A stretch of DNA of 64,000 nucleotides. It comes from Bacteroidota bacterium (lineage in GTDB: Bacteria; Bacteroidota; Bacteroidia; Chitinophagales; Chitinophagaceae). The notes below the pieces were generated by a model, which worked only from the letters and a program-made list of their open reading frames with translations, was not told the DNA's origin and did no database searches. This document shows positions 23,475 to 32,683 of this stretch, piece after piece; the first letter of the stretch is position 1, and each line of letters starts with the position of its first letter. The position numbers were made by a program, and so were the translations under genes. The stretch is from assembly GCA_018266775.1 (NCBI GenBank), contig JAFDZS010000005.1, positions 124,257 through 188,256 on the forward strand. The letters run 5' to 3'.

Positions 23475-24557
23475 ATGCGTAAAAGAAGGTATACCTTATT
23501 CAATGTATTTTGGGTTGTACTGGCCGTAAACCTTTGTTTATACATCATTGGTGTGGCGGTGATTAAATTAATAGAATCGCCGAATGTTGCTGATGCCGGC
23601 AGCCAGTTGTTTACACTCAAATATTTACTGAAGCAACTCATCAATATCAGTTTTCAAACATTATTTTATTTTTTCTCACTGAATTATTATAACAACCTGA
23701 TTGTGGAAAGAAGCAAGGCTGTGAATTATGTTGTGATCACGGTAATACTTTTAGTGATCTCATTCTTTTATTTCATGGGTATGCACTATGCTTTTCCTGA
23801 AGCATCAACCGGGCAGATGGGAAAAGTGGCCAACACTGCCATTTATATATTTTCCTTCAGTGTTTCTGCATTGTTTTTTACCGGCATTGCGCTGTTACTT
23901 GCCTACCTGAATAATTTAAGGGAAGAAAAAAAACAGCGTAAAATTCTGGAGGCACAAAAGATGCAACTGGAAGTGGACAACTCACAGGCAAATTTTAAAT
24001 TCTTAAAATCACAGATCAATCCTCATTTTCTGCATAACACCCTGAATTTTTTATACGCCAAATCATTACCGTATTCTGCGGAGCTATCTGAAGGCATACT
24101 CACCCTTTCAGACATTATGCGTTATGCTTTAAGTGAGGCGGCCAGCAGTGATGGTAAGGCTCCATTGAAAGACGAGATTGAACATGTACGCAATGTTATT
24201 AAGATCAACCAGCTTAGGTTCAGTAATAACCTGCACGTGAATTTTGAAGTGCAGGGTGTGGTGAACGGTGCCATGATCATACCCTTTGTACTCATCACGA
24301 TTGTGGAGAATGCGTTTAAACATGGCGACCTGCAAAAGCAGGAATATCCTATTGATATTAAACTCCGCATCGATCATCAAAAATTATTTTTCTATTGCAG
24401 GAATAAAAAGAAGAGCGGACCAAAGGAGATTTCGACTGGGTTGGGTTTAGATAATATCCGCAACCGCCTGGATTTTGCCTATGGCAATAATTATACATTG
24501 GCCATAAAAGACGAAGCCGATTTTTATACCACTGAATTAACCATTGATCAATTATGA
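23475..24557 (+). CDS. LytS/YehU-type sensor histidine kinase (pair 1)
   Basis: 360 aa. Four hydrophobic segments lie in residues 10-145, then a short coiled-coil linker rich in Lys/Glu/Gln, then the His_kinase domain with FLKSQINPHFLHNTLNFLY (phospho-His near residue 183) and a HATPase region (IIPFVLITIVENAFKHG and TGLGLDNIRNRL). Inner-membrane kinase without a periplasmic sensor domain. Known role of this class: phosphorylates a LytTR response regulator; here that gene follows with an ATGA overlap, so the pair is translationally coupled. The signal is unknown. Confidence 0.9.
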   Translation: MRKRRYTLFNVFWVVLAVNLCLYIIGVAVIKLIESPNVADAGSQLFTLKYLLKQLINISFQTLFYFFSLNYYNNLIVERSKAVNYVVITVILLVISFFYFMGMHYAFPEASTGQMGKVANTAIYIFSFSVSALFFTGIALLLAYLNNLREEKKQRKILEAQKMQLEVDNSQANFKFLKSQINPHFLHNTLNFLYAKSLPYSAELSEGILTLSDIMRYALSEAASSDGKAPLKDEIEHVRNVIKINQLRFSNNLHVNFEVQGVVNGAMIIPFVLITIVENAFKHGDLQKQEYPIDIKLRIDHQKLFFYCRNKKKSGPKEISTGLGLDNIRNRLDFAYGNNYTLAIKDEADFYTTELTIDQL

Positions 24558-25270
24558 TACGCTGTTTGGTTGTAGATGATGAACAACATGCTATTGATAT
24601 TATTGCCCATTACATTGGGCAAACTAACTTTTTAGAACTGGTGAGCAGCAGCACTAATCCGGTTGCGGCATTGCAAACGGTAATTGCTGAACATATTGAT
24701 TTGGTTTTTCTCGATATTCAAATGCCTGAATTGTCTGGCATAGATTTTATCAAAGCGATCAATGGCAAAGCCAAAGTGATCTTAACTACTGCATACAGTG
24801 AGTTTGCATTAGAAGGTTATGAACTGGAAGTGGTGGATTACCTGTTAAAGCCCGTTCGGTTTCCCCGGTTTTTAACTGCTGTGCAAAAAGCGGTGAAACT
24901 CATGAATGATAAACCTGCTGAAGCAGAAACCACTGCTGAAGAAGACCATATTTTTGTAAAAACAGAATCGAAGGGAAAGCTGTTACGCATTAACCTTGCT
25001 GATATTGAATTTATTGAAGCCATGAAAAATTATGTGGCTATTTACCGTAACGGGCAAAAAACGCTGGTGTATACCAACCTGCGTGAACTGGGTAATCATT
25101 TGCCTGCGAAACAGTTTATTCGTGTGCATAAATCATATATCATACCGGTAAACAGGATTACAGGTATTGAAGGCAACCAGGTGTTGCTGAAAAATGTAAC
25201 CACGCCTGTTTTAATTGGAGAAAGTTATAAAGAAGATCTGATGGAGTTGATAAAGAATAAGATGATATGA
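24554..25270 (+). CDS. LytTR-family response regulator (pair 1)
   Basis: 238 aa. The receiver domain has VVDDEQHA at the start, the phospho-acceptor Asp in LVFLDIQMPE, the Thr in ILTTAYSEF and the Lys in YLLKPVRF. The C-terminal LytTR DNA-binding domain runs from about residue 135 (IFVKTESKGKLLRINL, then IEFIEAMKNYVAIY and QFIRVHKSYIIPVN). Pairs with the kinase ending at 24557. A hairpin repeat starts at its stop codon and may act as terminator. Confidence 0.92.
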   Translation: MIRCLVVDDEQHAIDIIAHYIGQTNFLELVSSSTNPVAALQTVIAEHIDLVFLDIQMPELSGIDFIKAINGKAKVILTTAYSEFALEGYELEVVDYLLKPVRFPRFLTAVQKAVKLMNDKPAEAETTAEEDHIFVKTESKGKLLRINLADIEFIEAMKNYVAIYRNGQKTLVYTNLRELGNHLPAKQFIRVHKSYIIPVNRITGIEGNQVLLKNVTTPVLIGESYKEDLMELIKNKMI

Positions 25271-25366
25271 TGCTACTTTTTTTCTTCACAAAAAAAGTAG
25301 CAAAAAAGTCAAGGCAAAAACAATTGCTCCGCTGTTTTGCCGGCCAGCGCTTCGTGAAGCGTATGC
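25271..25366. repeat. Reverse-oriented copy of the composite hairpin repeat
   Basis: Hairpin tgctacttttttt (25271-25283) / aaaaaaagtagca (25290-25302), then ggcaaaaac / gttttgcc (25313-25341) and gccggccagcgcttcgtgaa. Read on the minus strand, this is the same order as the right-hand block of the repeats at 8684-8765 and 9160-9246. Confidence 0.75.
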
Positions 25367-25432
25367 TGCAACAATCCCGTTTCCTATTAACTGTAAAACG
25401 AAATATTAATCCTTATCTTTCCAAAAAAATCA

Positions 25433-26239
25433 ATGCAGTTCAACCGCCTGGCGTTATTCACCGCACTTACAATCATGATCAGTTGCAGCAGTAACAAATA
25501 TACCTCCACCAATAAAGCATATAAAAAACAGGTAAAAGCTTTTGCCAAAGAACTGCGTAAGCAACCAGCACCTGTAGATAGTGCCTTAATGGCTGCACAA
25601 TGGGTGGGCACCACCAATTTTGGTTTGCGCAAACCCAGTTTTGTGATTATTCACCACACTGCACAAAATTCCTGCGACAGTACCTTACGCACTTTCACAC
25701 TTCCCCGTACACAAGTAAGCGCACATTACGTGATTTGTAAAGACGGTACCATACACCACATGCTGAATGATTACCTGCGGGCCTGGCATGCAGGGGTGAG
25801 CAAATGGGGAAATCTTACTGATATCAACAGCAGCAGTATCGGTATTGAATTAGACAATAATGGGTCAGAACCATTCACTGATGCGCAGATCAACAGCCTG
25901 CTGCATTTGCTGAAAAAATTAAAAAAAGACAATAACATTCCCACCGCCAACTTTATCGGCCATTCTGATATTGCACCCAAACGTAAGGTAGACCCCAATA
26001 AATATTTTCCCTGGCAATTGCTGGCACAAAATGGTTTTGGATATTGGTATGATACCACAAATGTAAAAGTGCCTGCTACCTTTAATGCCATGCAAAGCCT
26101 GCGTATTATTGGTTACGATACCCGTGATACCGTTGCGGCTATCAAAGCATTCAAACTGCATTTTGAACAGATGGACAGTATTCCAGCCATTCGTGAAGCA
26201 GATAAAAAAGTCATTTATGATTTGAGTAAAAAATATTGA
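25433..26239 (+). CDS. N-acetylmuramoyl-L-alanine amidase (Amidase_2 lipoprotein)
   Basis: 268 aa with an SPII signal and lipobox MISC (Cys18). The Amidase_2 (PGRP-like) zinc site is visible: FVIIHHTAQNS with the first His, the middle YLRAWHAGVSKWG, and FIGHSDIAPKRKVDPN with the last His and an acid. Known role: cuts the amide bond between N-acetylmuramic acid and L-alanine of peptidoglycan, for wall turnover or muropeptide recycling. The lipid anchor places it at the periplasmic face of a membrane, like E. coli AmiD. Downstream is a repeat-filled spacer and no operon partner. Confidence 0.88.
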   Translation: MQFNRLALFTALTIMISCSSNKYTSTNKAYKKQVKAFAKELRKQPAPVDSALMAAQWVGTTNFGLRKPSFVIIHHTAQNSCDSTLRTFTLPRTQVSAHYVICKDGTIHHMLNDYLRAWHAGVSKWGNLTDINSSSIGIELDNNGSEPFTDAQINSLLHLLKKLKKDNNIPTANFIGHSDIAPKRKVDPNKYFPWQLLAQNGFGYWYDTTNVKVPATFNAMQSLRIIGYDTRDTVAAIKAFKLHFEQMDSIPAIREADKKVIYDLSKKY

Positions 26240-26798
26240 GGACTGATTTTTTTGTATGACGGGAAATTGTTTGGAAATTAAATTCTGAAAAGAAGTGATG
26301 TTGTGCAATTCATCTTTAATTCCTACGGAATTAATTTAAGCGGCGGATAGATTTTTTACCAACCTTATATCCCTCCGGGATTAAATGCACAACTTAAAAT
26401 TTTCGGCACTATAACCAATAATTGTTTTGTGGAAAATACCCTGAATGATAGCACAGCCCGTAGGGCTGCAAAGTTGGTAACACCAAACATGTGAACTCTT
26501 CTCCAAGTCCCGTAGGGACTAAAGACTATTGGAACGGAACAAAAAATTTATTTCTGCATCACGTAACATTCTTTCTGTATTACAAAGCCCGTAGCGCTGC
26601 AAGATTGGTAACGTCAGGCAAACAAACTCTTCTCAAAGTCCCGCAGGGACTAAAGGTTTCATATACAATGAACCAATTACTGCTGCAATCTGAGTTTAAC
26701 TGCAGTATATTATCCCAATTCCCCTTAACGCAGAAATAATATGTACGCATGCGGTGAATGTGCAGCTTTTATTACCTTAGCCTTATAATTGCATTGTA
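26240..26798. repeat. Spacer with three copies of a two-hairpin repeat
   Basis: Copy A (26455-26520): hairpin agcccgtagggct, then gttggtaac, then hairpin agtcccgtagggact followed by aaag. Copy B (26586-26652): agcccgtagcgct, attggtaac, agtcccgcagggact, then aaag. Copy C, in reverse orientation, spans about 26318-26381 with aattcctacggaatt and atccctccgggat around ttaccaacc. No gene is recognised; an 82-codon frame at 26491 is translated repeat. Confidence 0.78.
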
Positions 26799-29195
26799 AT
26801 GATAAAACATATCCTTCCTTTAATTGTCTTACTCTTTACCACTTCAGTTACTAACGCACAAAAAGCATTAACGCTGCCCAATGGCTGGTCATTGTCGCCT
26901 GCCGGCAGAAGTTTACCATTGGGAGATCTGCCGTTGAATATAGCCGTCAGCAAGTCACAAAAACTGATGGCGGTAACCAACAACGGGCAAAGCAAACAAA
27001 CACTGCAGCTGATTGACCCCATAAATGAAAAAATACTGGATAATATTGAGATTAAAAAAAGCTGGTTGGGACTTCAGTTCAGCGCCGACGGAAAATATTT
27101 ATACGCCAGTGGTGGAAATGATAACTGGATTTTGCAATACAGTACAGCGGGCAATAAACTCACACTTACCGACAGTATTAAACTGGGCGACAAATGGCCC
27201 AACAAAATTTCACCTGCAGGTATTGCTATTGACGATGCCAAACAATTATTATACGTGGTAACAAAAGATAATAATTCTTTATACACCATCGACCTGAAAA
27301 AGAAAAAAGTAATTGACAGGGATACACTTGAAGCAGAAGCCTACACCTGTGTGCTGTCTCCCGACAGGAAGCAATTATACATTTCCATCTGGGGTGGGAA
27401 AAAAGTAGTGTTTTATAATACGGTTGAAAAAAAGATCAGCACCTCCATAGACCTTGGCGAGCATCCGAATGAGTTATGTTTATCCCGCAACGGAAAATAT
27501 TTATATGCCGCCAATGCATTAGATAACTCCGTATCGGTAATTGATACCAAAGTAAAAAAAGTAATTGAAACATTAACCGCATCGTTGTATCCCAATGCGC
27601 CACAGGGCAGCACCACCAACGGCCTTGCATTAAGCGCCGATGAAAAAACATTGTTCATTGCCAATGCAGATAACAACTGCCTTGCTGTATTTGATGTAAG
27701 CCACCCGGGAAGCAGCGCATCTAAAGGGTTTATCCCGGTGGGCTGGTATCCTACCTGCGTTAAAGTGGTGAATAAAAAAATATTTGTCACCAATGGAAAG
27801 GGGTTTTCCTCATTTGCCAACCCAAAGGGACCGCAACCCACCAAGCGCAAGGTGAAATACCAAAGCGATGATGATGATGGCCCGCAATACATTGGCGGAT
27901 TGATGAAGGGAACGATGAGCATTATTGATATGCCCAATGAAAAATTGATGAGTACTTTTTCTCAGCAGGTGTATAAGAACACGCCTTACACTAAAGAAAG
28001 AGAAACAGTATCAAAAGGAGAAGCCGGAAATCCGATACCACAAAAACTGGGAGATCCTTCGCCCATTAAACACGTGTTCTATATTATTAAAGAAAACAGA
28101 ACTTACGACCAGGTGCTGGGTGATATGAAAGAAGGTAATGGCGATACCTCATTAGTGTTGTTTGGAGAAAAAGTAACGCCTAACCAGCACCAGCTGGCAA
28201 GGGATTTTGTGTTGCTGGATAATTTTTATGTAGATGGTGAAGTAAGTGCAGATGGGCACAACTGGAGCCTGGGTGGTTATGCTACAGATTACCTGGAGAA
28301 AAACTGGGTAACCAGTTATGGTGGCCGCGGCGGTGGTTACGATGCTGAAGGAACCAGGAGGATTGCAGACAATAAAGGCGGCTTCATCTGGGATTATTGC
28401 AAACGTGCCGGTGTGAGCTACAGAACGTACGGCGAATTCGCCGATGATTACAAACCTAATATTCCGGTTTTAGAAAATCACTATTGCACTTATTATACCA
28501 GCTGGGACCAGCATGTGCGTGATACCACCAGGGTAAACCAATGGAAAAGAGACTTTGACAGTTTAGTTGCAGCCAATGCACTACCGCAGATGAATACACT
28601 ACGTTTGATCAATGATCATACCGAAGGTTTGGCCCGCAACAGGCCCACACCATTTGCGCATGTGGCCGATAATGACTGGGGCGTGGGCATGTTCATTGAT
28701 TATTTAAGCAAGAGCCCTATATGGAAAGAAAGTGTGGTGTTTATTCTGGAAGATGATGCACAAAACGGCCCCGACCATGTGGATGCACACCGCAGCCCTG
28801 TGTACGTGGTAGGTCCTTATGTAAAAAGACATTTTGTAGATCACACACCTTATACCACAACCGGTGTGTTGCGTACCATGGAACTGATACTGGGCGTACC
28901 ACCCATGAGCCAGTATGATGCTGCGGCCATGCCCTTATGGAAATGTTTTACTGCAACACCAGATTACACCGGCTACAATGCACTGCCTGCACAAATTGAT
29001 ATTACAGAGAAGAATACAGCATTCAATGAACTGGCCCGAAAGTCAGAAGGATTTGATTTTTCAAAAGAAGACCGTGTGCCGGATTTAGAATTCAGCGAAG
29101 TAATATGGAAAGGCATTAAAGGTTTAAACAGCATGATGCCAGCGCCAAGGCGTGCGGCTTTTGTAAAAGTAAGTAAGGATAAGGATGATGATTGA
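26799..29195 (+). CDS. Beta-propeller (YncE-like) / phosphoesterase fusion
   Basis: 798 aa with an SPI signal peptide (cut near TNAQ). Residues about 25-350 form a YVTN/YncE-type beta-propeller with repeats such as FSADGKYLYASGG, LSRNGKYLYAANALDNSVSV and IDTKVKK. From about residue 425 to 740 there is an alkaline-phosphatase / phosphoesterase domain of the PF04185 type (IKHVFYIIKENRTYDQVLGD with the metal-binding start, SADGHNWSLGGYATDYLEK, and EDDAQNGPDHVDAHRSP). Expected to be periplasmic or surface-exposed. Such fusions are common in Bacteroidota; the substrate (phosphate ester or phospholipid) is unknown. The tail is highly charged (KVSKDKDDD). Confidence 0.85.
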   Translation: MIKHILPLIVLLFTTSVTNAQKALTLPNGWSLSPAGRSLPLGDLPLNIAVSKSQKLMAVTNNGQSKQTLQLIDPINEKILDNIEIKKSWLGLQFSADGKYLYASGGNDNWILQYSTAGNKLTLTDSIKLGDKWPNKISPAGIAIDDAKQLLYVVTKDNNSLYTIDLKKKKVIDRDTLEAEAYTCVLSPDRKQLYISIWGGKKVVFYNTVEKKISTSIDLGEHPNELCLSRNGKYLYAANALDNSVSVIDTKVKKVIETLTASLYPNAPQGSTTNGLALSADEKTLFIANADNNCLAVFDVSHPGSSASKGFIPVGWYPTCVKVVNKKIFVTNGKGFSSFANPKGPQPTKRKVKYQSDDDDGPQYIGGLMKGTMSIIDMPNEKLMSTFSQQVYKNTPYTKERETVSKGEAGNPIPQKLGDPSPIKHVFYIIKENRTYDQVLGDMKEGNGDTSLVLFGEKVTPNQHQLARDFVLLDNFYVDGEVSADGHNWSLGGYATDYLEKNWVTSYGGRGGGYDAEGTRRIADNKGGFIWDYCKRAGVSYRTYGEFADDYKPNIPVLENHYCTYYTSWDQHVRDTTRVNQWKRDFDSLVAANALPQMNTLRLINDHTEGLARNRPTPFAHVADNDWGVGMFIDYLSKSPIWKESVVFILEDDAQNGPDHVDAHRSPVYVVGPYVKRHFVDHTPYTTTGVLRTMELILGVPPMSQYDAAAMPLWKCFTATPDYTGYNALPAQIDITEKNTAFNELARKSEGFDFSKEDRVPDLEFSEVIWKGIKGLNSMMPAPRRAAFVKVSKDKDDD

Positions 29196-29374
29196 GCGGG
29201 GTGCGGGGAATCAGGAATTAGGAATTTGTAATTGGGGATTAGTTAATAGGGTAATTAGTTACCTGGTCAATTGGTTTAATAGTTAATTGGGTAAAGGGTT
29301 ATGAGGTGCGGTAATGCAATAATTAATCATTCAATAATCAATAATCAATTTGAAGCCAGTGCAACTGCAACGTT
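29196..29374. repeat. Low-complexity AT-rich word repeats
   Basis: Words such as taattggggattagttaata and ggttatgaggtgcgg repeat with variations between two genes that converge; same style as the spacers at 2295 and 10172. No gene. Confidence 0.55.
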
Positions 29375-30883
29375 TTAACCATTGGTTGTAAAGTATTTCC
29401 CCACAAACGGTAACCTTGCCAGCTCTTTCTTTTCTACCTGTGCAATAAACCAGATGTATGCCAGCAACAATAATGTGCCTGCACTGAGTGTAATGAATTG
29501 ATGGCTGGTGAATGAAGCAATGCCTTTATGAACGAAGAAGAGCAACAATGCAATAATCATATAGGCCAGTAATTTTTTCCAGGCATAAGGCACCCGGTAT
29601 TCTTTCTGCCCCCAAACGTAAGAGATGACCATCATACTGCCGTAACATAAAAATGTTGCCCACGCACAAGCCATATAGCCATAATGCGGAATGAAAAAAT
29701 AGTTTACAGCGATGGTAATGGCAGCACCAGTTAATGTAATATAAGCGCCTGCTGATGTTTTATGTCCCAGTTTATACCAGATAGATAAATTGTAATAAAT
29801 ACCCAGGAACATATTGGCAAGCAGCAGTATGGGCACTACAGATAAACCGGCCCATAGTTTTTCAGCAATAAAATATCTCCAGATGGGTAAATATAATGTA
29901 ACCACCAAAAACATTACGCTGATCACAATTACAAAAAATTTCATCACCCTTGCATAAACACGCTGTGCATTTTCGCCGGTGGCCTGCTTAAAAAAGAAAG
30001 GCTCTGCACCCATACGGAAAGCCTGTACAAAAAGAGAAATGAGTAAGGATAATTTATAACAGGCAGAATAAATGGCCACCTGGCTTTCTTTAAAATCATT
30101 ATTACCGGGCACCCACCATTTCAGCATAATACGGTCCATCGTTTCATTAATTACACCGCCCATACCCACAATGATCAGCGGCATGGAGTATTGCATAATG
30201 GCTTTCCACAATTTCATATCTATCTTCAGCCTGATCTGTGCCACTTCTTTATACAAAAACAAAAAAGTGATGATGGCCTGGATAAGGTTGGCCACAACAA
30301 TATAATATACCGGGTTGTTTTTGGTATGTACAAATTTTGCCCAGAAAGAGAACGGGTCTTTTAAAGCATGCACATAACAAACCGATAAAAAGAAATACGT
30401 GAAAAATAAATAAGCAATAATGCCGGATAGTTTTACCAGTGCATATTTCCGCGGCCTGCTGTCTAACCGCAGTTTGGCAAAAGGGATGATGGTAAAAGTA
30501 TCAATCATGATGATGATGATACTTAACCGGATCAGCTCAGGGTAGTTGGCAATACCGGCAAATACAGCTAACTGCCGGTTAAAAAAAAGAAAAGTGGCGC
30601 CCAGTAAAAAGGTACTGATGATGATGGAAGTGGCCGTAGTGTTATAAATATTCTTTTTGTTTTCTTCCTTTTGAGAAAAGCGGAAGAAAGCGGTTTCCAA
30701 ACCGTAGGTAAACAACACATTCAAAAAGGGCAGTACGGAGTACACCAGGCTCATCTTACCATAATCTTCTTTGGAGAGTACATTGGTGAGGTAAGGGGTA
30801 ACCAGGTAATTCAAAAAGCGTGCGGCAATGGAACTTACGCCATACCACATCGTGTCGCCCGCTAATTTTTTGATGTTACTCAA
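29375..30883 (-). CDS. Polysaccharide/lipid flippase of the MOP superfamily
   Basis: 502 aa with about 14 hydrophobic segments spread across the chain. The N-terminal LAGDTMWYGVSSIAARFLN and YLTNVLSKEDYG patterns match the polysaccharide-biosynthesis / O-antigen flippase (Wzx) branch of the MOP superfamily. Known family role: moves lipid-linked sugar repeat units from the cytoplasmic to the periplasmic face of the inner membrane. No glycosyltransferase or polymerase genes adjoin it, so the sugar is unknown. It diverges from the gene at 30999. Confidence 0.87.
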   Translation of the reverse strand: MSNIKKLAGDTMWYGVSSIAARFLNYLVTPYLTNVLSKEDYGKMSLVYSVLPFLNVLFTYGLETAFFRFSQKEENKKNIYNTTATSIIISTFLLGATFLFFNRQLAVFAGIANYPELIRLSIIIIMIDTFTIIPFAKLRLDSRPRKYALVKLSGIIAYLFFTYFFLSVCYVHALKDPFSFWAKFVHTKNNPVYYIVVANLIQAIITFLFLYKEVAQIRLKIDMKLWKAIMQYSMPLIIVGMGGVINETMDRIMLKWWVPGNNDFKESQVAIYSACYKLSLLISLFVQAFRMGAEPFFFKQATGENAQRVYARVMKFFVIVISVMFLVVTLYLPIWRYFIAEKLWAGLSVVPILLLANMFLGIYYNLSIWYKLGHKTSAGAYITLTGAAITIAVNYFFIPHYGYMACAWATFLCYGSMMVISYVWGQKEYRVPYAWKKLLAYMIIALLLFFVHKGIASFTSHQFITLSAGTLLLLAYIWFIAQVEKKELARLPFVGKYFTTNG

Positions 30884-30973
30884 GAATCTTGTGATTAAAA
30901 ATCAAATTTACCGTTTAATTTTTTATTAAACTTCAAATTACCCATCACCATGCAACCGTTTAACAACAAAATA

Positions 30974-30981
30974 TATCTTTG
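30974..30981 (+). promoter_or_regulatory. -7 box of the 30999 gene
   Basis: TATCTTTG, an exact TAnnTTTG match, 17 bp before the ATG; no clear -33 element at the usual distance. Confidence 0.45.
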
Positions 30982-30998
30982 TAAAAAACATATTGGTT

Positions 30999-31637
30999 AT
31001 GAAATTCACCTATACCTTATTTCTGCTGCTGGCCTTATCTGCCGGTGCTTTTGCCCAATCCAGAACCGCTACTGTGGAGTACCAGAAAATCAACCGCCAG
31101 GCTGTTGTGGCCGATATTCCTTTTCCTGAAAAAACGGTAAGGGATGCCATTGATAATAAAATGGAACAGATGGGGTATAAGGGAAAAGAAAACAAAGGCT
31201 TTGTGGTATATAAAGGCGTGCACCTGCCCGACCTTGGCAGCGACAGTTACGACCTGTATTTTTCTGCCGATAAAGTGAGCAGGAAAGATAAAGATAACTC
31301 TACCTTAACCTTAATGATCAGTAAAGGCTTTGATGCTTTTGTGAGTGACAGCAGTGACAGCAGGGTAATCAGCAATGCAAAAAATTATTTAGACAGCATT
31401 AAAAATATGATTGCTGCTTACGACCTGGAACTGCAGATTACGTCGCAGGAAGATGTAGTGAAAAAAGCCAATAAAAAATACGATAACCTGGTGGATGATG
31501 GCAACAGCCTGGAAAAGAAAAGAAAGAATATTGAAAAAGATATTGCAGATAATAAAAAAGACCAGGCCAGCCAGCAAACGGAAATAGAAAAGCAAAAACA
31601 AATATTAGAAACGTTAAGGGGTAAGCGAAAACAGTAA
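30999..31637 (+). CDS. Secreted coiled-coil protein, unknown
   Basis: 212 aa from the ATG at 30999 (MKFTYTLFLL); a TTG two codons upstream is possible but less likely. SPI signal peptide ending near AFAQS. The middle (residues 30-120) is a mixed alpha/beta region with GYKGKENKGFVVYKGV and DSYDLYFSADKV. The last 70 residues are a highly charged coiled coil (VVKKANKKYDNLVDDGNSLE and QTEIEKQKQILETLRGKRK). Periplasmic. I do not recognise the family. It is convergent with the cytochrome peroxidase gene, with only seven bases between stops. Confidence 0.7.
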   Translation: MKFTYTLFLLLALSAGAFAQSRTATVEYQKINRQAVVADIPFPEKTVRDAIDNKMEQMGYKGKENKGFVVYKGVHLPDLGSDSYDLYFSADKVSRKDKDNSTLTLMISKGFDAFVSDSSDSRVISNAKNYLDSIKNMIAAYDLELQITSQEDVVKKANKKYDNLVDDGNSLEKKRKNIEKDIADNKKDQASQQTEIEKQKQILETLRGKRKQ

Positions 31638-31644
31638 TACTGCA

Positions 31645-32682
31645 CTATTGTGCAAACCGGGGATTCTTTACAAAAGCAGTATCGGTGAGGGTGTACAGGA
31701 AGTAAATTAAATTGTTTTGCTGTACATTAGTCATCGGTACTCTTTTTTTAAGTGATGAATCCAGCGTGGGAATGTTGATATTAATACCCGTACTGTAAAA
31801 CTCCATCACCTGGCCTAAGGAATACAATCTTCCATCGTGCATGTAAGGAAAAGTGAGCGCCACATTGCGCAGGCTGGGCACTTTAAATTTCAAAGAATCA
31901 TTTTTATCGTTAGTGATGCGCATGCGGCCATAATCTTTCAGGTAATCATTGGCATCAATACCATTATTCCTGAAACTGAAATCTGTGAAGAGGGGTTCTG
32001 TATGGCAATGGGCGCAATGGGCTTTAAATAATTTGTACCCTTCATCTTCTGCATAAGTAAATTTAGCTTCGCCCCGCATCACTTTATCGTATTTACTGTT
32101 GCTGCTTACCATGGAGCCGGTAAACTGTGCCAATGCTTTCAGCATGCGCTGGCTGTTGATGACGGGTGTGCCAAATGCTGCTTTAAACAGCCGCACATAG
32201 GCTGTATCTTTTCTTAACTTTTTTAAAACACTGTCTGCATTCTCTGCCATTTCATTGGGTGCAGTTAAAGGGGCCAATGGTTGCACTTCAATATGGTTGA
32301 TGCCACCATCCCAATGCAATAGTGGCGACCAGGCTAAATTAAATAATGGCGGCGCATTGCGGGTGGTAAATAAATTATTGTAGCCATGGCTGAAATCATG
32401 ATCGTACGTGGCAAAAGCAGCAAACTGCTGGTGGCAGCTGGCGCAGGGAAAATTACCGTCTTTACTTAACCGGCCATCATAAAATAATTTTTTACCTAAT
32501 TGAAACCCTTCTTCCGTTAAAGGATTGCCTGCAAAAATATCTTTAGCAGGTTTGGGCCAACCCGGTGGAATATTCAGTTTTAACGGATGCGGTTTGGGCC
32601 CGGGTAAAGAATGCGTGGCGCTGATGAAAGTAAAAGCTACAATAAAAAATATCAGCAATAATATGATCACCCTTTTCATCAT
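31645..32682 (-). CDS. MbnH/MauG-like di-heme cytochrome c peroxidase-family protein
   Basis: 345 aa from the ATG at 32682 (MMKRVIILLL), which overlaps nothing and sits one base past the stop of the MbnP-like gene, so the two are translationally coupled. A signal or anchor helix is at residues 4-22. Two heme c sites are seen: CASCH (residues 80-84) and CAHCH (223-227). The remaining CCP/MauG signs are NAPPLFNLAWSP, HWDGGI, KVPSLRNVALTFPYMHDGR and a Met-containing C-terminal part. Known chemistry of the group: H2O2 reduction, or long-range oxidation of residues in a partner protein. Paired with an MbnP-like protein, the MbnH-type role, oxidising a Trp of MbnP to kynurenine, is the best guess. 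Confidence 0.87.
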   Translation of the reverse strand: MMKRVIILLLIFFIVAFTFISATHSLPGPKPHPLKLNIPPGWPKPAKDIFAGNPLTEEGFQLGKKLFYDGRLSKDGNFPCASCHQQFAAFATYDHDFSHGYNNLFTTRNAPPLFNLAWSPLLHWDGGINHIEVQPLAPLTAPNEMAENADSVLKKLRKDTAYVRLFKAAFGTPVINSQRMLKALAQFTGSMVSSNSKYDKVMRGEAKFTYAEDEGYKLFKAHCAHCHTEPLFTDFSFRNNGIDANDYLKDYGRMRITNDKNDSLKFKVPSLRNVALTFPYMHDGRLYSLGQVMEFYSTGININIPTLDSSLKKRVPMTNVQQNNLIYFLYTLTDTAFVKNPRFAQ

Positions 32683-32683
32683 C

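Noticed and set aside
26491..26739. 82-codon frame between amidase and phosphoesterase genes
   Set aside because: Translated two-hairpin repeat with no promoter or known domain.
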